The notes: a model not told the origin generated them from the sequence alone. A DNA stretch of 64,000 bases from Lachnospiraceae bacterium (GCA_004556565.1 SFGN01000003.1:1-64000), one strand, 5' to 3'. Shown: positions 41,576-48,631, counted from the first letter of the stretch. Made by a program: numbers and translations.

Positions 41576-42799
41576 ATGCGAAAAGTTGATATCGAATTCC
41601 ATCTGCGTAATGAACCGGAACACGGTCACAAAGAGTACAAATATCTGTATCAACAAATGCTTAAGGAAGAAACTATCCGGAAAGCATATAAGAAATTACG
41701 CAAAGGAAAGACCAAGAGAAAAGAAATCCAGTACATTGATGCACACCTCGATGATGAGGTGCAGAAAATGTACAACATGATCCTAAACACAAAGCCTCCC
41801 GGAGTGGAAGTGCCACACCCGGAACTGGCATACAAACCCAAGAAAAGAACTCCGAAGATTATCTTCGAGCATGGGAAACGGCGCAAGATTTATATGCCGG
41901 AAATCCATGAACAATGGCTGCACCACATCATCGTTCTGGTATTAGAACCAATCATCACAGCCACAGCCTATCCGTACTCCTGTGGCTCGTTCCCGAAGCG
42001 TGGAGCGCACTACGGAAAGAGACAGATAGAGCGGTGGCTTTTGCATGACCTAAAAGGAACACGGTGCTTCGCAAAGATGGATATCCGGCATTTTTATGAT
42101 AGTATCCGGCTGAAAGTTCTAATGAGAGAACTGGCAATCAGAATCAAGGATGAATGGTTTTTATACATCATCGAATTATGCCTGCAGGGATTTAACAAAG
42201 GAATCCCTCTCGGATTTTACATCAGCCAGTGGTTGGCAAATTACCTCTTAGAACCACTCGACCGACTGATCACAAAGACGCTCGGTCTGCCAAAGTTGCA
42301 GAGATACATGGACGACATCGTCATATTCGCAAGCAGCAAGAAAGTCCTCCACGGAGCAATCGTGGAAATAATGAAGTTGCTCGGTCAGCGTTTCAGATTA
42401 AAACTGAAACACAATTACCAGGTGTGCAAATTCTACTACGAGAAGGGCAAGCGGAAGATAGGTAGGGCACTGGACTTCATGGGTTTTATATTTTACAGAA
42501 ACAAGACGCTGATCAGAAAGAACATCATGCTATCCGCAACACGGTTGGCAAAGAAGATGGGGAGGTCAAAGGAAGCAAACCGTGGATACTTTCACAGACA
42601 CATCGAAGCCATGCTGTCGTACATGGGATGGTTTACCTGCACGGACACATACGACTGTTACCAGAGCAGGATAAAACCTTATATCCATGTGGGCCGGCTT
42701 AAGAAAATAATATCAAAAATCAAAAGGAGGCAGAACCATGAAGGAATGGACCAAGGAAAGATGCTCCGAGGAGCCGCAGGAGCTGCAGCTTGTGGCTGA
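41576..42799 (+). CDS. DGR reverse transcriptase
   Basis: A 407-residue protein. RT motifs: SCGSFPKRGAHYGKRQIERW (RT2), CFAKMDIRHFYDSI (RT3, first Asp), KGIPLGFYISQWLANYLL (RT4, with the SQ in GXXXSQ specific for DGR enzymes instead of the SP of group II introns), RYMDDIVIFAS (RT5, catalytic DD at about 246-247) and ALDFMGFIFYRNKTLIRK (RT7). No maturase or endonuclease domain. It copies the TR RNA with errors at adenines. No avd-like accessory gene is seen next to it. It overlaps the next gene by 62 bases. Confidence 0.95.
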   Translation: MRKVDIEFHLRNEPEHGHKEYKYLYQQMLKEETIRKAYKKLRKGKTKRKEIQYIDAHLDDEVQKMYNMILNTKPPGVEVPHPELAYKPKKRTPKIIFEHGKRRKIYMPEIHEQWLHHIIVLVLEPIITATAYPYSCGSFPKRGAHYGKRQIERWLLHDLKGTRCFAKMDIRHFYDSIRLKVLMRELAIRIKDEWFLYIIELCLQGFNKGIPLGFYISQWLANYLLEPLDRLITKTLGLPKLQRYMDDIVIFASSKKVLHGAIVEIMKLLGQRFRLKLKHNYQVCKFYYEKGKRKIGRALDFMGFIFYRNKTLIRKNIMLSATRLAKKMGRSKEANRGYFHRHIEAMLSYMGWFTCTDTYDCYQSRIKPYIHVGRLKKIISKIKRRQNHEGMDQGKMLRGAAGAAACG

Positions 42800-43001
42800 C
42801 GGCATCTACATCCAGAGAAAGAACATCGAGAAAGTGCAGCACGAAGCAACCGAGGGCATGGAAGCCTACACCGACTGGGAGTGCGATAGCAGGGAAATCA
42901 CTGTATCGGAATACCAGATGTTGGAATCCATCAAGCAGATCAACACCGACAAGGCGATTGATGATTACACCGCACAGCTTATCGAGGAGGGATTGTTATA
43001 A
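42738..43001 (+). CDS. Phage protein of unknown function after the RT
   Basis: An 87-residue protein, AAGGAGG upstream of ATG 42738 inside the RT end. Acidic and helical (MEAYTDWECDSREITVSEYQMLESIKQINTDKAIDDYT). It lacks the basic four-helix pattern of DGR Avd proteins; more likely a tail-region small protein as in related phages without DGR. The stop overlaps the next ATG. Confidence 0.6.
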   Translation: MKEWTKERCSEEPQELQLVADGIYIQRKNIEKVQHEATEGMEAYTDWECDSREITVSEYQMLESIKQINTDKAIDDYTAQLIEEGLL

Positions 43002-43156
43002 TGAGAGTATTAATCGACAGTCTGAAAAGACTTTATACCGCAGGCAGGCTGACAAAGGAACAGATTGCAGCCAGAGTGGAGAAGGGAACTATTGATGAAG
43101 CAGAGTACGAGGAAATCACAGGAGAGAAGTACAAGGCAGAAACCAAGGCAAAATAA
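43001..43156 (+). CDS. XkdX-like small protein
   Basis: Fifty-one residues, ATG overlapping the previous stop (TAATG). LKRLYTAGRLTKEQIAARVEKGTIDEAEYEEITGE matches the XkdX family, short proteins in the tail-lysis interval of Firmicutes phages. Function unknown. Confidence 0.75.
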   Translation: MRVLIDSLKRLYTAGRLTKEQIAARVEKGTIDEAEYEEITGEKYKAETKAK

Positions 43157-43319
43157 CTTCCAATGTACCCACGCACATGGGAGCAGGTACTGCCATAAGC
43201 ACATGAAAGAATGTGACCTCGACTGCAAGGAAAGCGGCACCTGTGCCCACTGCACAAATTACCACATACCGATGACGCAGTACCCATGCAAGCGGTGTGA
43301 GAAATTAAATCAGAATTAA
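43095..43319 (+). CDS. Small Cys/His-rich protein, overlapping frame
   Basis: Up to 74 residues if it starts at ATG 43095 inside the XkdX-like gene; the start is uncertain. The C-terminal 50 residues have CTHAHGSRYCHKHMKECD and CKESGTCAHC...PCKRC, about ten Cys and several His, a probable zinc-binding unit. It ends directly before a terminator. Confidence 0.5.
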   Translation: MKQSTRKSQERSTRQKPRQNNFQCTHAHGSRYCHKHMKECDLDCKESGTCAHCTNYHIPMTQYPCKRCEKLNQN

Positions 43320-43347
43320 GGACCGTCCGGACAGGGCGGTCTTTTTA
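43320..43347 (+). terminator. Rho-independent terminator
   Basis: GACCG (43321-43325) pairs with CGGTC (43337-43341), extended by CC/GG, followed by TTTTT. It separates the tail/DGR operon from the lysis genes. Confidence 0.75.
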
Positions 43348-43364
43348 GAGAGGAGGTGCAGCGC

Positions 43365-43718
43365 ATGGATGTGACAGCAATCATCGTGGCAGCGAGTATC
43401 CCATCGGCACTGACTGGCTTCTTTTTCTGGCTCATCGAGCAGAGCATACAGAAGCGTGCCGACAAGGAAAAAGCAGAGCGGGAAGAACGGCAGAAGGAAG
43501 TAGATGCCAGAGAGCAGATCCGAGAGAAGAATGAACTCTGCATCATCAACTGCGTCAATGCTTCCCTGGCACTCGGAGAAGCGACAGCCAGAGCGGTGCA
43601 GAGAATCCCGGACGCACACTGCAATGGGGATATGCACGCAGCACTCGAATACGCTCAGAAAGTCAAGCACGAACAGAAGGACTTTTTGAACGAACAGGCA
43701 CTTAAACAAATTGTATAA
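43365..43718 (+). CDS. Membrane-anchored coiled-coil protein of the lysis module
   Basis: A 117-residue protein starting at ATG 43365, 7 bases after AGGAGGT; an upstream GTG is less likely. One membrane segment near the N terminus (AIIVAASIPSALTGFFFWLI), then a long charged coil (EQSIQKRADKEKAEREERQKEV). It resembles holin-associated or XhlA-type proteins and precedes the holin. Confidence 0.6.
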   Translation: MDVTAIIVAASIPSALTGFFFWLIEQSIQKRADKEKAEREERQKEVDAREQIREKNELCIINCVNASLALGEATARAVQRIPDAHCNGDMHAALEYAQKVKHEQKDFLNEQALKQIV

Positions 43719-43733
43719 CAGGAGGACAAAGCA

Positions 43734-43958
43734 ATGAAGAAAATCGACTGGGTAAGAAAACTCACAAGCAGAAAACTGTGGACAGCAGTGGCATCATTTG
43801 TCTCAATGATGATCCTCGCCACAGGCGGAACAGACAACACGGCAACGCAGGTAACTGCACTCATTATGGCAGGAGCGTCCGTGGTGGCTTACATCATCGG
43901 AGAAGGCTTGACCGACTCCGCCAACATCGGTGCTTCGGACGACACCGAGGAACAGTAA
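43734..43958 (+). CDS. Putative holin
   Basis: A 74-residue protein, GGAGG upstream. Basic start (KKIDWVRKLTSRKLW) then two membrane segments (TAVASFVSMMILATGG and VTALIMAGASVVAYIIGEGL) and an acidic tail. Length, two helices and place directly before the lysozyme gene fit a phage holin that opens the membrane for lysis. Confidence 0.7.
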   Translation: MKKIDWVRKLTSRKLWTAVASFVSMMILATGGTDNTATQVTALIMAGASVVAYIIGEGLTDSANIGASDDTEEQ

Positions 43959-44026
43959 CAGGAAACATACGCAGCAGGGCGGCCAGTAGGCTGCCCTATT
44001 TTATCACAGAAAGCGAGGAAACAGAT

Positions 44027-45073
44027 ATGGCAATCAAAGGTATGGACATTTCATATTGGCAGGGCAATGTAGACTTTGCCAGAGTAGCAGCAGACGGCAT
44101 CAAGTTCGCAATCCTCCGTGAAGGATACGCACAGACGGTAGACGCAAAGTTCCGACAGTATGTGGATGGATGCAGAAAGAATGGCATCGAGATCAAGGGA
44201 GTATATCATTTCAGTTATGCACTCAACGCAGAACAGGCAGCGCAGGAGGCGGCATTCTGCATTAAGCAGATGGAACAGGCAGGTCTCGGAAAAGATGTGA
44301 TCGTATTTTACGATTTTGAGTACGACACCGTAAAGAAAGCCAAGGCAAAGGGAGTGACCCTCGGAAAGAATGAGTGTATCGCATTCACAAAGGCATTCTG
44401 CGAGTACGTGGAAAGCCACGGATACAAAGCAGGTGTTTATTCTAATATCGACTACCACAGAAATATGTATTCGGACGAAGTGCTCTCCAAGTATGTGTAC
44501 TGGCTCGCAGATTACACAGGATCTCCGGACTATGACTGTGCATTCCACCAGTACACCAGTTCCGGAACAGTAAGCGGAATCGATGGCAAGGTAGATATGG
44601 ATTACTACTACGGAGAGGAAATCAAAGAGAACCAGGGCGAGAAGAAATCCGTCACTGAGGTGGCAAAGGAAGTGCTCACAGGCAAATGGGGAAACGGAGA
44701 TGACCGCAAGAACAGACTGGCCGCTGCCGGATATGACTACGCAACGGTGCAGGCAGAAGTGAACCGCCTTGCAGGAGTAACCTCCGCACCGAAAAAGAGC
44801 GTGGCAGAAATCGCCAAGGAAGTCATTGCAGGACAGTGGGGAAATGGCGATGACAGAAAGAACCGCATCAAGGCAGCCGGATATGACTACGAAGCAGTCC
44901 AGAAAGAGGTCAACGCACAGCTTGGAGTAAAACCGCAAAAAAGCGTTACTGAGGTAGCCAAGGAAGTGATCGCAGGCAAGTGGGGCAACGGAGCAGACCG
45001 AAAGAAGAAACTCACTGCTGCCGGATACGATTATGATGCAGTGCAGAAAAAGGTCAATGAACTTCTGAAATAA
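44027..45073 (+). CDS. GH25 lysozyme with three CW_7 repeats (endolysin)
   Basis: A 348-residue protein starting at ATG 44027. The GH25 muramidase domain covers about 3-200: GMDISYWQGNVDF (catalytic Asp), VIVFYDFEYD (Asp/Glu pair), GVYSNIDYH and the end VDMDYYYGE. Then three repeats of about 42 residues, each VA(K/E)EV(L/I)(T/A)G(K/Q)WGNG(D/A)DRK...AAGYDY..VQ..VN, the Cpl-7-type (CW_7) wall-binding module. No signal peptide, so export depends on the holin. It cleaves peptidoglycan at lysis. Confidence 0.93.
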   Translation: MAIKGMDISYWQGNVDFARVAADGIKFAILREGYAQTVDAKFRQYVDGCRKNGIEIKGVYHFSYALNAEQAAQEAAFCIKQMEQAGLGKDVIVFYDFEYDTVKKAKAKGVTLGKNECIAFTKAFCEYVESHGYKAGVYSNIDYHRNMYSDEVLSKYVYWLADYTGSPDYDCAFHQYTSSGTVSGIDGKVDMDYYYGEEIKENQGEKKSVTEVAKEVLTGKWGNGDDRKNRLAAAGYDYATVQAEVNRLAGVTSAPKKSVAEIAKEVIAGQWGNGDDRKNRIKAAGYDYEAVQKEVNAQLGVKPQKSVTEVAKEVIAGKWGNGADRKKKLTAAGYDYDAVQKKVNELLK

Positions 45074-45077
45074 GGGA

Positions 45078-45106
45078 TTGACTGAATAAAATAGTGGAGG
45101 TATTAT
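45078..45106 (+). promoter_or_regulatory. Promoter after the lysin gene
   Basis: TTGACT (45078-45083), 17 bp, TATTAT (45101-45106). It lies 4 bases after the lysin stop and overlaps the start of the small ORF at 45105. A transcript from about 45113 would end at the terminator 45231-45266, giving about 150 nt. Confidence 0.5.
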
Positions 45107-45209
45107 GTGCCGCAGAGGGGGTTCTAAAGGGGGTAAGCACCCGGACGATGTGACCGACATCAATGTCGGGAGCAAAAGACCACAGAACACACACCGTGGC
45201 ACACCGTGA
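45105..45209 (+). CDS. Possible small basic protein
   Basis: Thirty-four residues (CRRGGSKGGKHPDDVTD...), with GGAGG 6 bases upstream. No family recognised. The overlapping promoter would start transcription after the ATG, so either the ORF (translated from the lysin message) or a small RNA may be the real product. Confidence 0.35.
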   Translation: MCRRGGSKGGKHPDDVTDINVGSKRPQNTHRGTP

Positions 45210-45230
45210 CCGCCAGAAAGAGACGATACA

Positions 45231-45266
45231 AGACCCAGTGGAAGAAATACCCACTGGGTCTTTTTT
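45231..45266 (+). terminator. Terminator of the lysis region
   Basis: GACCCAGTGG and CCACTGGGTC form a 10-bp stem with a short loop, followed by TTTTTT. It ends the rightward late transcript before the oppositely oriented repressor gene. Confidence 0.85.
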
Positions 45267-45317
45267 AATGCCAAATTGGGGCAAATCTGAAAGCCAAAGA
45301 AAAAGCAGGAGCAATGA

Positions 45318-45527
45318 TTACCCCTGCGGAAAGATAAAGATTTTATAGACCTGCTCCGGGGTAAGAGAATACCTCCGTGCAATCAGACGAATATACTTCA
45401 GAGCGAACTCGCCACGACCATTCCAGATGGTGGAGAAGTTCGGAACGGACATACCAATGGCCGCAGCCAAGTCCTTATTTTTATCCCCATGAGCACGCAT
45501 AATCGGCTCAAGCAATTCTTTATTCAT
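45318..45527 (-). CDS. XRE-family HTH repressor
   Basis: Sixty-nine residues, AGGAGG upstream on the minus strand. Core HTH: HGDKNKDLAAAIGMSVPNFSTIWNGRGEFALKYIRLIARRYSLTPEQVYKIF. It is the only phage gene larger than a peptide on the minus strand and the best candidate for the lysogeny repressor. It lacks a LexA-type cleavage domain, so induction would need another signal. Short tandem repeats precede its start. Confidence 0.75.
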   Translation of the reverse strand: MNKELLEPIMRAHGDKNKDLAAAIGMSVPNFSTIWNGRGEFALKYIRLIARRYSLTPEQVYKIFIFPQG

Positions 45528-45545
45528 TTAAACCTCCTAAATTTA

Positions 45546-45622
45546 TCGCCGGGAATTTGTCGCCGGAATTTTTATCGCCGTTTTTTGAAAGACGAAAAGC
45601 CATGTCGCCATTCGGTATCGCC
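45546..45622 (-). repeat. Possible operator repeats of the repressor
   Basis: TCGCC (GGCGA on the minus strand) at 45546, 45560, 45575, 45605 and 45618. The first three are part of 14-15 bp tandem units of the form CGGCGAYAAAWTTC just upstream of the repressor ribosome site. Likely operator or leader repeats. Confidence 0.45.
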
Positions 45623-46009
45623 CGAAATGAGAGAGCGTCCGATGTTACGGTACACCAGATGAAACCTCGTGCTCGGCTACACATCACCTAAACCTTTCTC
45701 TGCAAAGCAGGAAACAAAGTCAACGAGTTGCGATAGGCAATCGGCAGAGCCAATAACTCCTCCTACCTTTAAGGCTTTCACATTAAAAACCAGTCAAACT
45801 TGTCAGACATCACTCAGACATGGCATCGTCCTTGCTCCCCTCACGCTTCCGCCTTCTGGACTTGGGACCGGGCATCGGTGGGTTAGAGCCGGGGCAACTG
45901 CCCCGGTGGACTGGCTATCTGGAAAGCAGGAGAAGCAGACCAGAAACCACGATAAGCAACTCCGCAATCCTAAAAGCCAGTACCGATAGAGAAACACTAA
46001 GTCGTTTCA

Positions 46010-46039
46010 TTGACAAGACCTCCAATCATGTGGTATATT
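46010..46039 (+). promoter_or_regulatory. Promoter of a possible antisense RNA
   Basis: TTGACA (46010-46015), 18 bp, TATATT (46034-46039), plus strand. A transcript from about 46046 would run into the 3' end of the minus-strand peptide gene 46084-46203. Confidence 0.55.
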
Positions 46040-46083
46040 TTGAGAAGCAAGGGAGAGAGGTGGACCCCTCCCCCAAGCGGAAA

Positions 46084-46203
46084 TCATAGGATGATGAACT
46101 TGATCACGGCGATCAGCGTTCCGATTTCCAATGCAAGCTGGGTAAGTGCTCGAACCACTTTACTCAGCTTATTTATTTTAGAAACCAGTGAATCCAAATC
46201 CAT
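46084..46203 (-). CDS. Small hydrophobic peptide, candidate type I toxin
   Basis: Thirty-nine residues beginning MDLDSLVSKINKLSK and ending in a hydrophobic helix (LTQLALEIGTLIAVIKFIIL, about 21-39). Strong AGGAGGT 7 bases before the ATG. The minus-strand promoter TTGAAT-17-TAATAT covers 46263-46235. A strong convergent promoter lies on the other strand at 46010-46039. The arrangement resembles type I toxin-antitoxin pairs known from prophages, with a membrane peptide and an overlapping antisense RNA. The assignment is inference; a small membrane protein of other function is possible. Confidence 0.5.
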   Translation of the reverse strand: MDLDSLVSKINKLSKVVRALTQLALEIGTLIAVIKFIIL

Positions 46204-46415
46204 CTTAGCACCTCCTTTCCTTTAGGTTGTTGGTATATTACCTTGGGTTGCGGAGGTATTCAAGTCTTTTATAACAAGTAAATTCAACAAAAATATAACA
46301 TGAAAAGCACCAATTCTTTGTTGGTATCTTATCCTTATTTATAAGTGTTTTGTTATTGAAAATTATAACTTAAACACCGATAATAGTAGAAAGACCGACA
46401 GAGGAGGTGGCTGCC
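46204..46415. promoter_or_regulatory. Divergent regulatory region
   Basis: About 210 AT-rich bases between the leftward peptide gene and the rightward recombinase gene. It includes the peptide promoter (46235-46263) and GAGGAGGT before 46416. No clear terminal inverted repeat of an independent IS30 element was seen. Confidence 0.45.
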
Positions 46416-47456
46416 ATGCGCAGATTTAAACAGTTATCCAGAGCAGACAGACTGAAAATAGAAGCATTGCTGAAGGCAGGACATAGCAAACAGGAAATCG
46501 CTGATCAGATAGGGGTCCATGTCAGCACCATATACCGTGAATTAGAGAGAGGGAGATATATACACACAAATTCAGACCTTACAGAGGAGGAGCGATACTC
46601 CCCAGACATCGCAGAAGAAAAGTACCAACAGAATCTGCGAGACAAAGGACCAGACCTCAAAATCGGAAAAGACCATAGACTGGCAGAATATATAGAAACA
46701 AAGATAGCAGAGGACGGATACTCCCCAGGAGCAGTCCTCGGAGAAATCAAAGCCAAGGGGTTGAAATTTGATACAGAGATCAGCAAGCCGACCCTGTACA
46801 GTTACATAGACAAAGGCGTCTTCCTCACGATTACAAACAAGGCTCTCCCGGTAAAGGGCAGACGCAAAAAGAAGAATAAGAAAGTCCGCAGGCAGGCAAG
46901 AGCAAATGCAGGCACAAGCATAGAAAAGCGGCCAGAGGACATCGAAACAAGAGAAGAATTCGGACACTGGGAGATGGACACAGTGGTCGGAAAGAGAGGG
47001 GAAAGCAAACACAGCCTCCTGGTACTCACGGAACGAAAAACCAGGAACGAACTCATATACCTTTTATACGAACACACCACGGAGCAGGTCTGCAAGAGAC
47101 TGGATCAGTTAGAAGCAGAGTGGGGAGATAAGTTCGGGCAGGTATTCAAAACCATAACCGTGGACAACGGTTCGGAGTTTGCCGATTTTGAAGGGATGCA
47201 GAAATCGGCAGCAGACGAATCTGAAAAGAGAGTGACTGTATTCTACTGCCATCCATACTGCTCATTTGAGAGAGGAAGCAACGAGAATCAGAACAGGCTC
47301 GTCCGCAGGAAGATACCAAAGGGAGAAAACTTCGATGACCGGACAGAGGAAGATATTCAGAGCGTAGAGGACTGGATCAACGACTACCCAAGGGAGATGT
47401 TTGGATGGAGAACCTCCAGTGAACTGTTCCAAGAAGAACTGGCGAAACTGGCATGA
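46416..47456 (+). CDS. IS30-like DDE recombinase, candidate phage integrase
   Basis: A 346-residue protein, ATG 7 bases after GGAGGT. The N-terminal HTH (QEIADQIGVHVSTIYRELERG) and the DDE core are visible: FGHWEMDTVVG (first Asp, about 191), TVDNGSEFADF (second Asp, about 251) and SFERGSNENQNRLVRRKIPKG (Glu, with the IS30 NENxN signature). Length is normal for IS30. It sits 140 bp from the right prophage end, shares base style with phage genes, and lacks obvious terminal repeats close by. It is probably the enzyme that inserts the prophage; a later IS insertion is the alternative. Confidence 0.8.
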   Translation: MRRFKQLSRADRLKIEALLKAGHSKQEIADQIGVHVSTIYRELERGRYIHTNSDLTEEERYSPDIAEEKYQQNLRDKGPDLKIGKDHRLAEYIETKIAEDGYSPGAVLGEIKAKGLKFDTEISKPTLYSYIDKGVFLTITNKALPVKGRRKKKNKKVRRQARANAGTSIEKRPEDIETREEFGHWEMDTVVGKRGESKHSLLVLTERKTRNELIYLLYEHTTEQVCKRLDQLEAEWGDKFGQVFKTITVDNGSEFADFEGMQKSAADESEKRVTVFYCHPYCSFERGSNENQNRLVRRKIPKGENFDDRTEEDIQSVEDWINDYPREMFGWRTSSELFQEELAKLA

Positions 47457-47569
47457 ATATAGTAGAATAAGCGAGAGTAAAAACGAAAAGAGGATATGTC
47501 TGTGCAAAATTACCAACAAAACCCAAATCGCATTGTGCAAAGTGATGAAATGAAGTTTTGCAAGTAAAG

Positions 47570-47591
47570 TTTTGCATTTATTGCTTGACTT
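47570..47591 (-). repeat. Imperfect terminal inverted repeat, right
   Basis: Reverse complement matches 118-139 at 16 of 22 positions. Just before it, AAGTTTTGCA occurs twice, at about 47553 and 47568, which may be extra binding sites. Confidence 0.35.
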
Positions 47592-47594
47592 TTC

Positions 47595-47610
47595 ATTATC
47601 TGAATTGTTT
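47595..47610 (+). repeat. attR-like direct repeat
   Basis: ATTATCTGAATTGTTT, second copy. It ends 11 bp before the -35 box of the infC promoter. Confidence 0.65.
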
Positions 47611-47621
47611 GCAAAAAAGTG

Positions 47622-47650
47622 TTGACAACTGAGACGGATTATGATAGATT
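47622..47650 (+). promoter_or_regulatory. infC operon promoter
   Basis: TTGACA (47622-47627), 17 bp, TAGATT (47645-47650). Upstream, 47608-47626 is identical to the region of the tRNA-Leu promoter on the minus strand at 49395-49413. Confidence 0.75.
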
Positions 47651-47656
47651 ATACAA

Positions 47657-47844
47657 AGCGTGAAGCGGAAAAGAAAGAAGAGTATCCACTCTCACCTCAG
47701 CACGATTGGGTGACTGAAGGTCAGATATTGATTATAACACATAATTTATGAATTGTGTAGTTTATAACTGTCGGGTGGATGGATTCTGCTCGATTTTTTG
47801 TTTTCATAAGCCGGAAGGAATTCATTTGATGGAGGTATACGACA
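47657..47844 (+). promoter_or_regulatory. Long infC leader, probable cis-regulatory RNA
   Basis: About 190 untranslated bases with several pairing segments (GAGTATCCACTC, later GGGTGGATGG, and a late T-rich run GCTCGATTTTTT). Long leaders before infC-rpmI-rplT in Firmicutes control the operon by IF3 or L20. The family was not confirmed here. Confidence 0.55.
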
Positions 47845-48351
47845 ATTAGCGAATTAATGATTAACGAGCAGATCAGGGACAAGGAAGTTCGTCTGATTAG
47901 TGAGGATGGGGAACAATTGGGAATTATGTCAGCAAAGGAAGCTTATAAGCTGGCGCAGGAAGCGGAACTTGATCTTGTGAAGATCGCACCGACAGCCAAA
48001 CCGCCTGTATGTAAGATCATTGATTATGGGAAATACCGGTATGAACTTACAAGAAAGGAAAAAGAGGCAAAGAAAAAGCAGAAGACTGTAGAGGTGAAGG
48101 AAGTTCGCTTATCACCGAATATCGATACGAATGACCTGGTTACCAAGGCGAACAGTGCACGCAAGTTTGTTACGAAGGGAAATAAAGTGAAAGTTACACT
48201 TCGTTTCCGCGGAAGAGAGATGGCGCATATTCAGCAGAGTAAACATATTCTTGATGATTTTGCAAAGATGCTTGAAGATGTTGCGTCAGTTGAAAAACCG
48301 GCAAAACTTGAAGGTCGGAACATGAGTATGGTTTTAACAGTAAAACGTTAA
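47845..48351 (+). CDS. infC: Translation initiation factor IF-3
   Basis: A 168-residue protein if it starts at the rare ATT codon at 47845, 9 bases after GGAGG (47831-47835); the ATG at 47857 is 21 bases away and less suited. IF3 features: INEQIRDKEVRLISEDGEQLG, the linker AKKKQKTVEVKEVRLSPNID, and the C domain KVKVTLRFRGREMAHIQQ. It binds the 30S subunit and checks start codons. An AUU start makes its own message sensitive to IF3 and thus autoregulated, as in E. coli. Confidence 0.95.
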   Translation: MSELMINEQIRDKEVRLISEDGEQLGIMSAKEAYKLAQEAELDLVKIAPTAKPPVCKIIDYGKYRYELTRKEKEAKKKQKTVEVKEVRLSPNIDTNDLVTKANSARKFVTKGNKVKVTLRFRGREMAHIQQSKHILDDFAKMLEDVASVEKPAKLEGRNMSMVLTVKR

Positions 48352-48405
48352 AAATAAAGACATTTTGTCTGAAAGGGCACAAAGATAATAAAGGAGGAAA
48401 TGATT

Positions 48406-48603
48406 ATGCCAAAAATCAAAACAAACAGAGCGGCTGCAAAGCGCTTTACAAAGACAGGTACAGGAAAGCTGAAAAGAAATAAAGCTTATAAAAGCCATAT
48501 CTTAACAAAGAAGACAACAAAGAGAAAAAGAAATCTCAGAAAGTCTACAATCACAGATGCTACAAATGTAAAGAACATGAAGAAGGTATTACCATATCTG
48601 TAA
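48406..48603 (+). CDS. rpmI: 50S ribosomal protein L35
   Basis: Sixty-five residues: MPKIKTNRAAAKRF, KNKAYKSHILTKKTTKRKRNLR type sequence, ending NMKKVLPYL. Start at ATG 48406, 8 bases after AAGGAGG; an ATG at 48400 in the same frame is too close. Second gene of the infC operon. Confidence 0.97.
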   Translation: MPKIKTNRAAAKRFTKTGTGKLKRNKAYKSHILTKKTTKRKRNLRKSTITDATNVKNMKKVLPYL

Positions 48604-48631
48604 GATACGGTTTTTAAAGGAGGATTAGGAA

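Larger units (their letters stand above)
45541..46083. other. Intergenic region of the lysogeny module
   Basis: About 540 bp. It holds the repeats before the repressor (45546-45622), a plus-strand promoter (46010-46039) and otherwise only frames without ribosome sites or recognisable domains, for example 45669-45989 on the plus strand. Nothing else was recognised. Confidence 0.5.
98..47610 (+). mobile_element. Prophage with contractile tail and DGR
   Basis: About 47.5 kb bounded by 16-bp direct repeats. It holds a full set of replication, packaging, head, contractile tail, lysis and lysogeny genes, nearly all on the plus strand and often overlapping by 1-4 bases. Sheath, tube, gpX, gpD, gpV, gpW, gpJ and gpI homologues make it a myovirus with a P2-like baseplate. 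No structural gene is visibly broken, so it may be inducible. No tyrosine or serine integrase is seen; an IS30-like DDE protein occupies the right end. Purine-rich gene style runs from about 250 to 47450 and stops at the host genes. Confidence 0.9.

Noticed and set aside
41576..42799. RT considered as a group II intron protein
   Set aside because: It has the SQ form of motif 4, no maturase or endonuclease domain, and a matching TR/VR pair is present.
43778..44026. N-terminal extension of the lysin
   Set aside because: The extension overlaps the holin gene in another frame and is Arg/His-rich; ATG 44027 begins the GH25 domain exactly.
44051..45382. A 443-codon open frame on the minus strand
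   Set aside because: It is the antisense shadow of the GH25 lysin gene, has no ribosome site and no recognisable domain.
45669..46225. Plus-strand frames in the lysogeny intergenic region
   Set aside because: They have no ribosome sites or domains, and the last one is antisense to the hydrophobic peptide gene.
46230..47560. IS30-like gene as a simple insertion sequence
   Set aside because: No convincing pair of terminal inverted repeats close to the gene was found; only short AT-rich similarities (ACCAACAAA). It remains an alternative, so it is not fully excluded.
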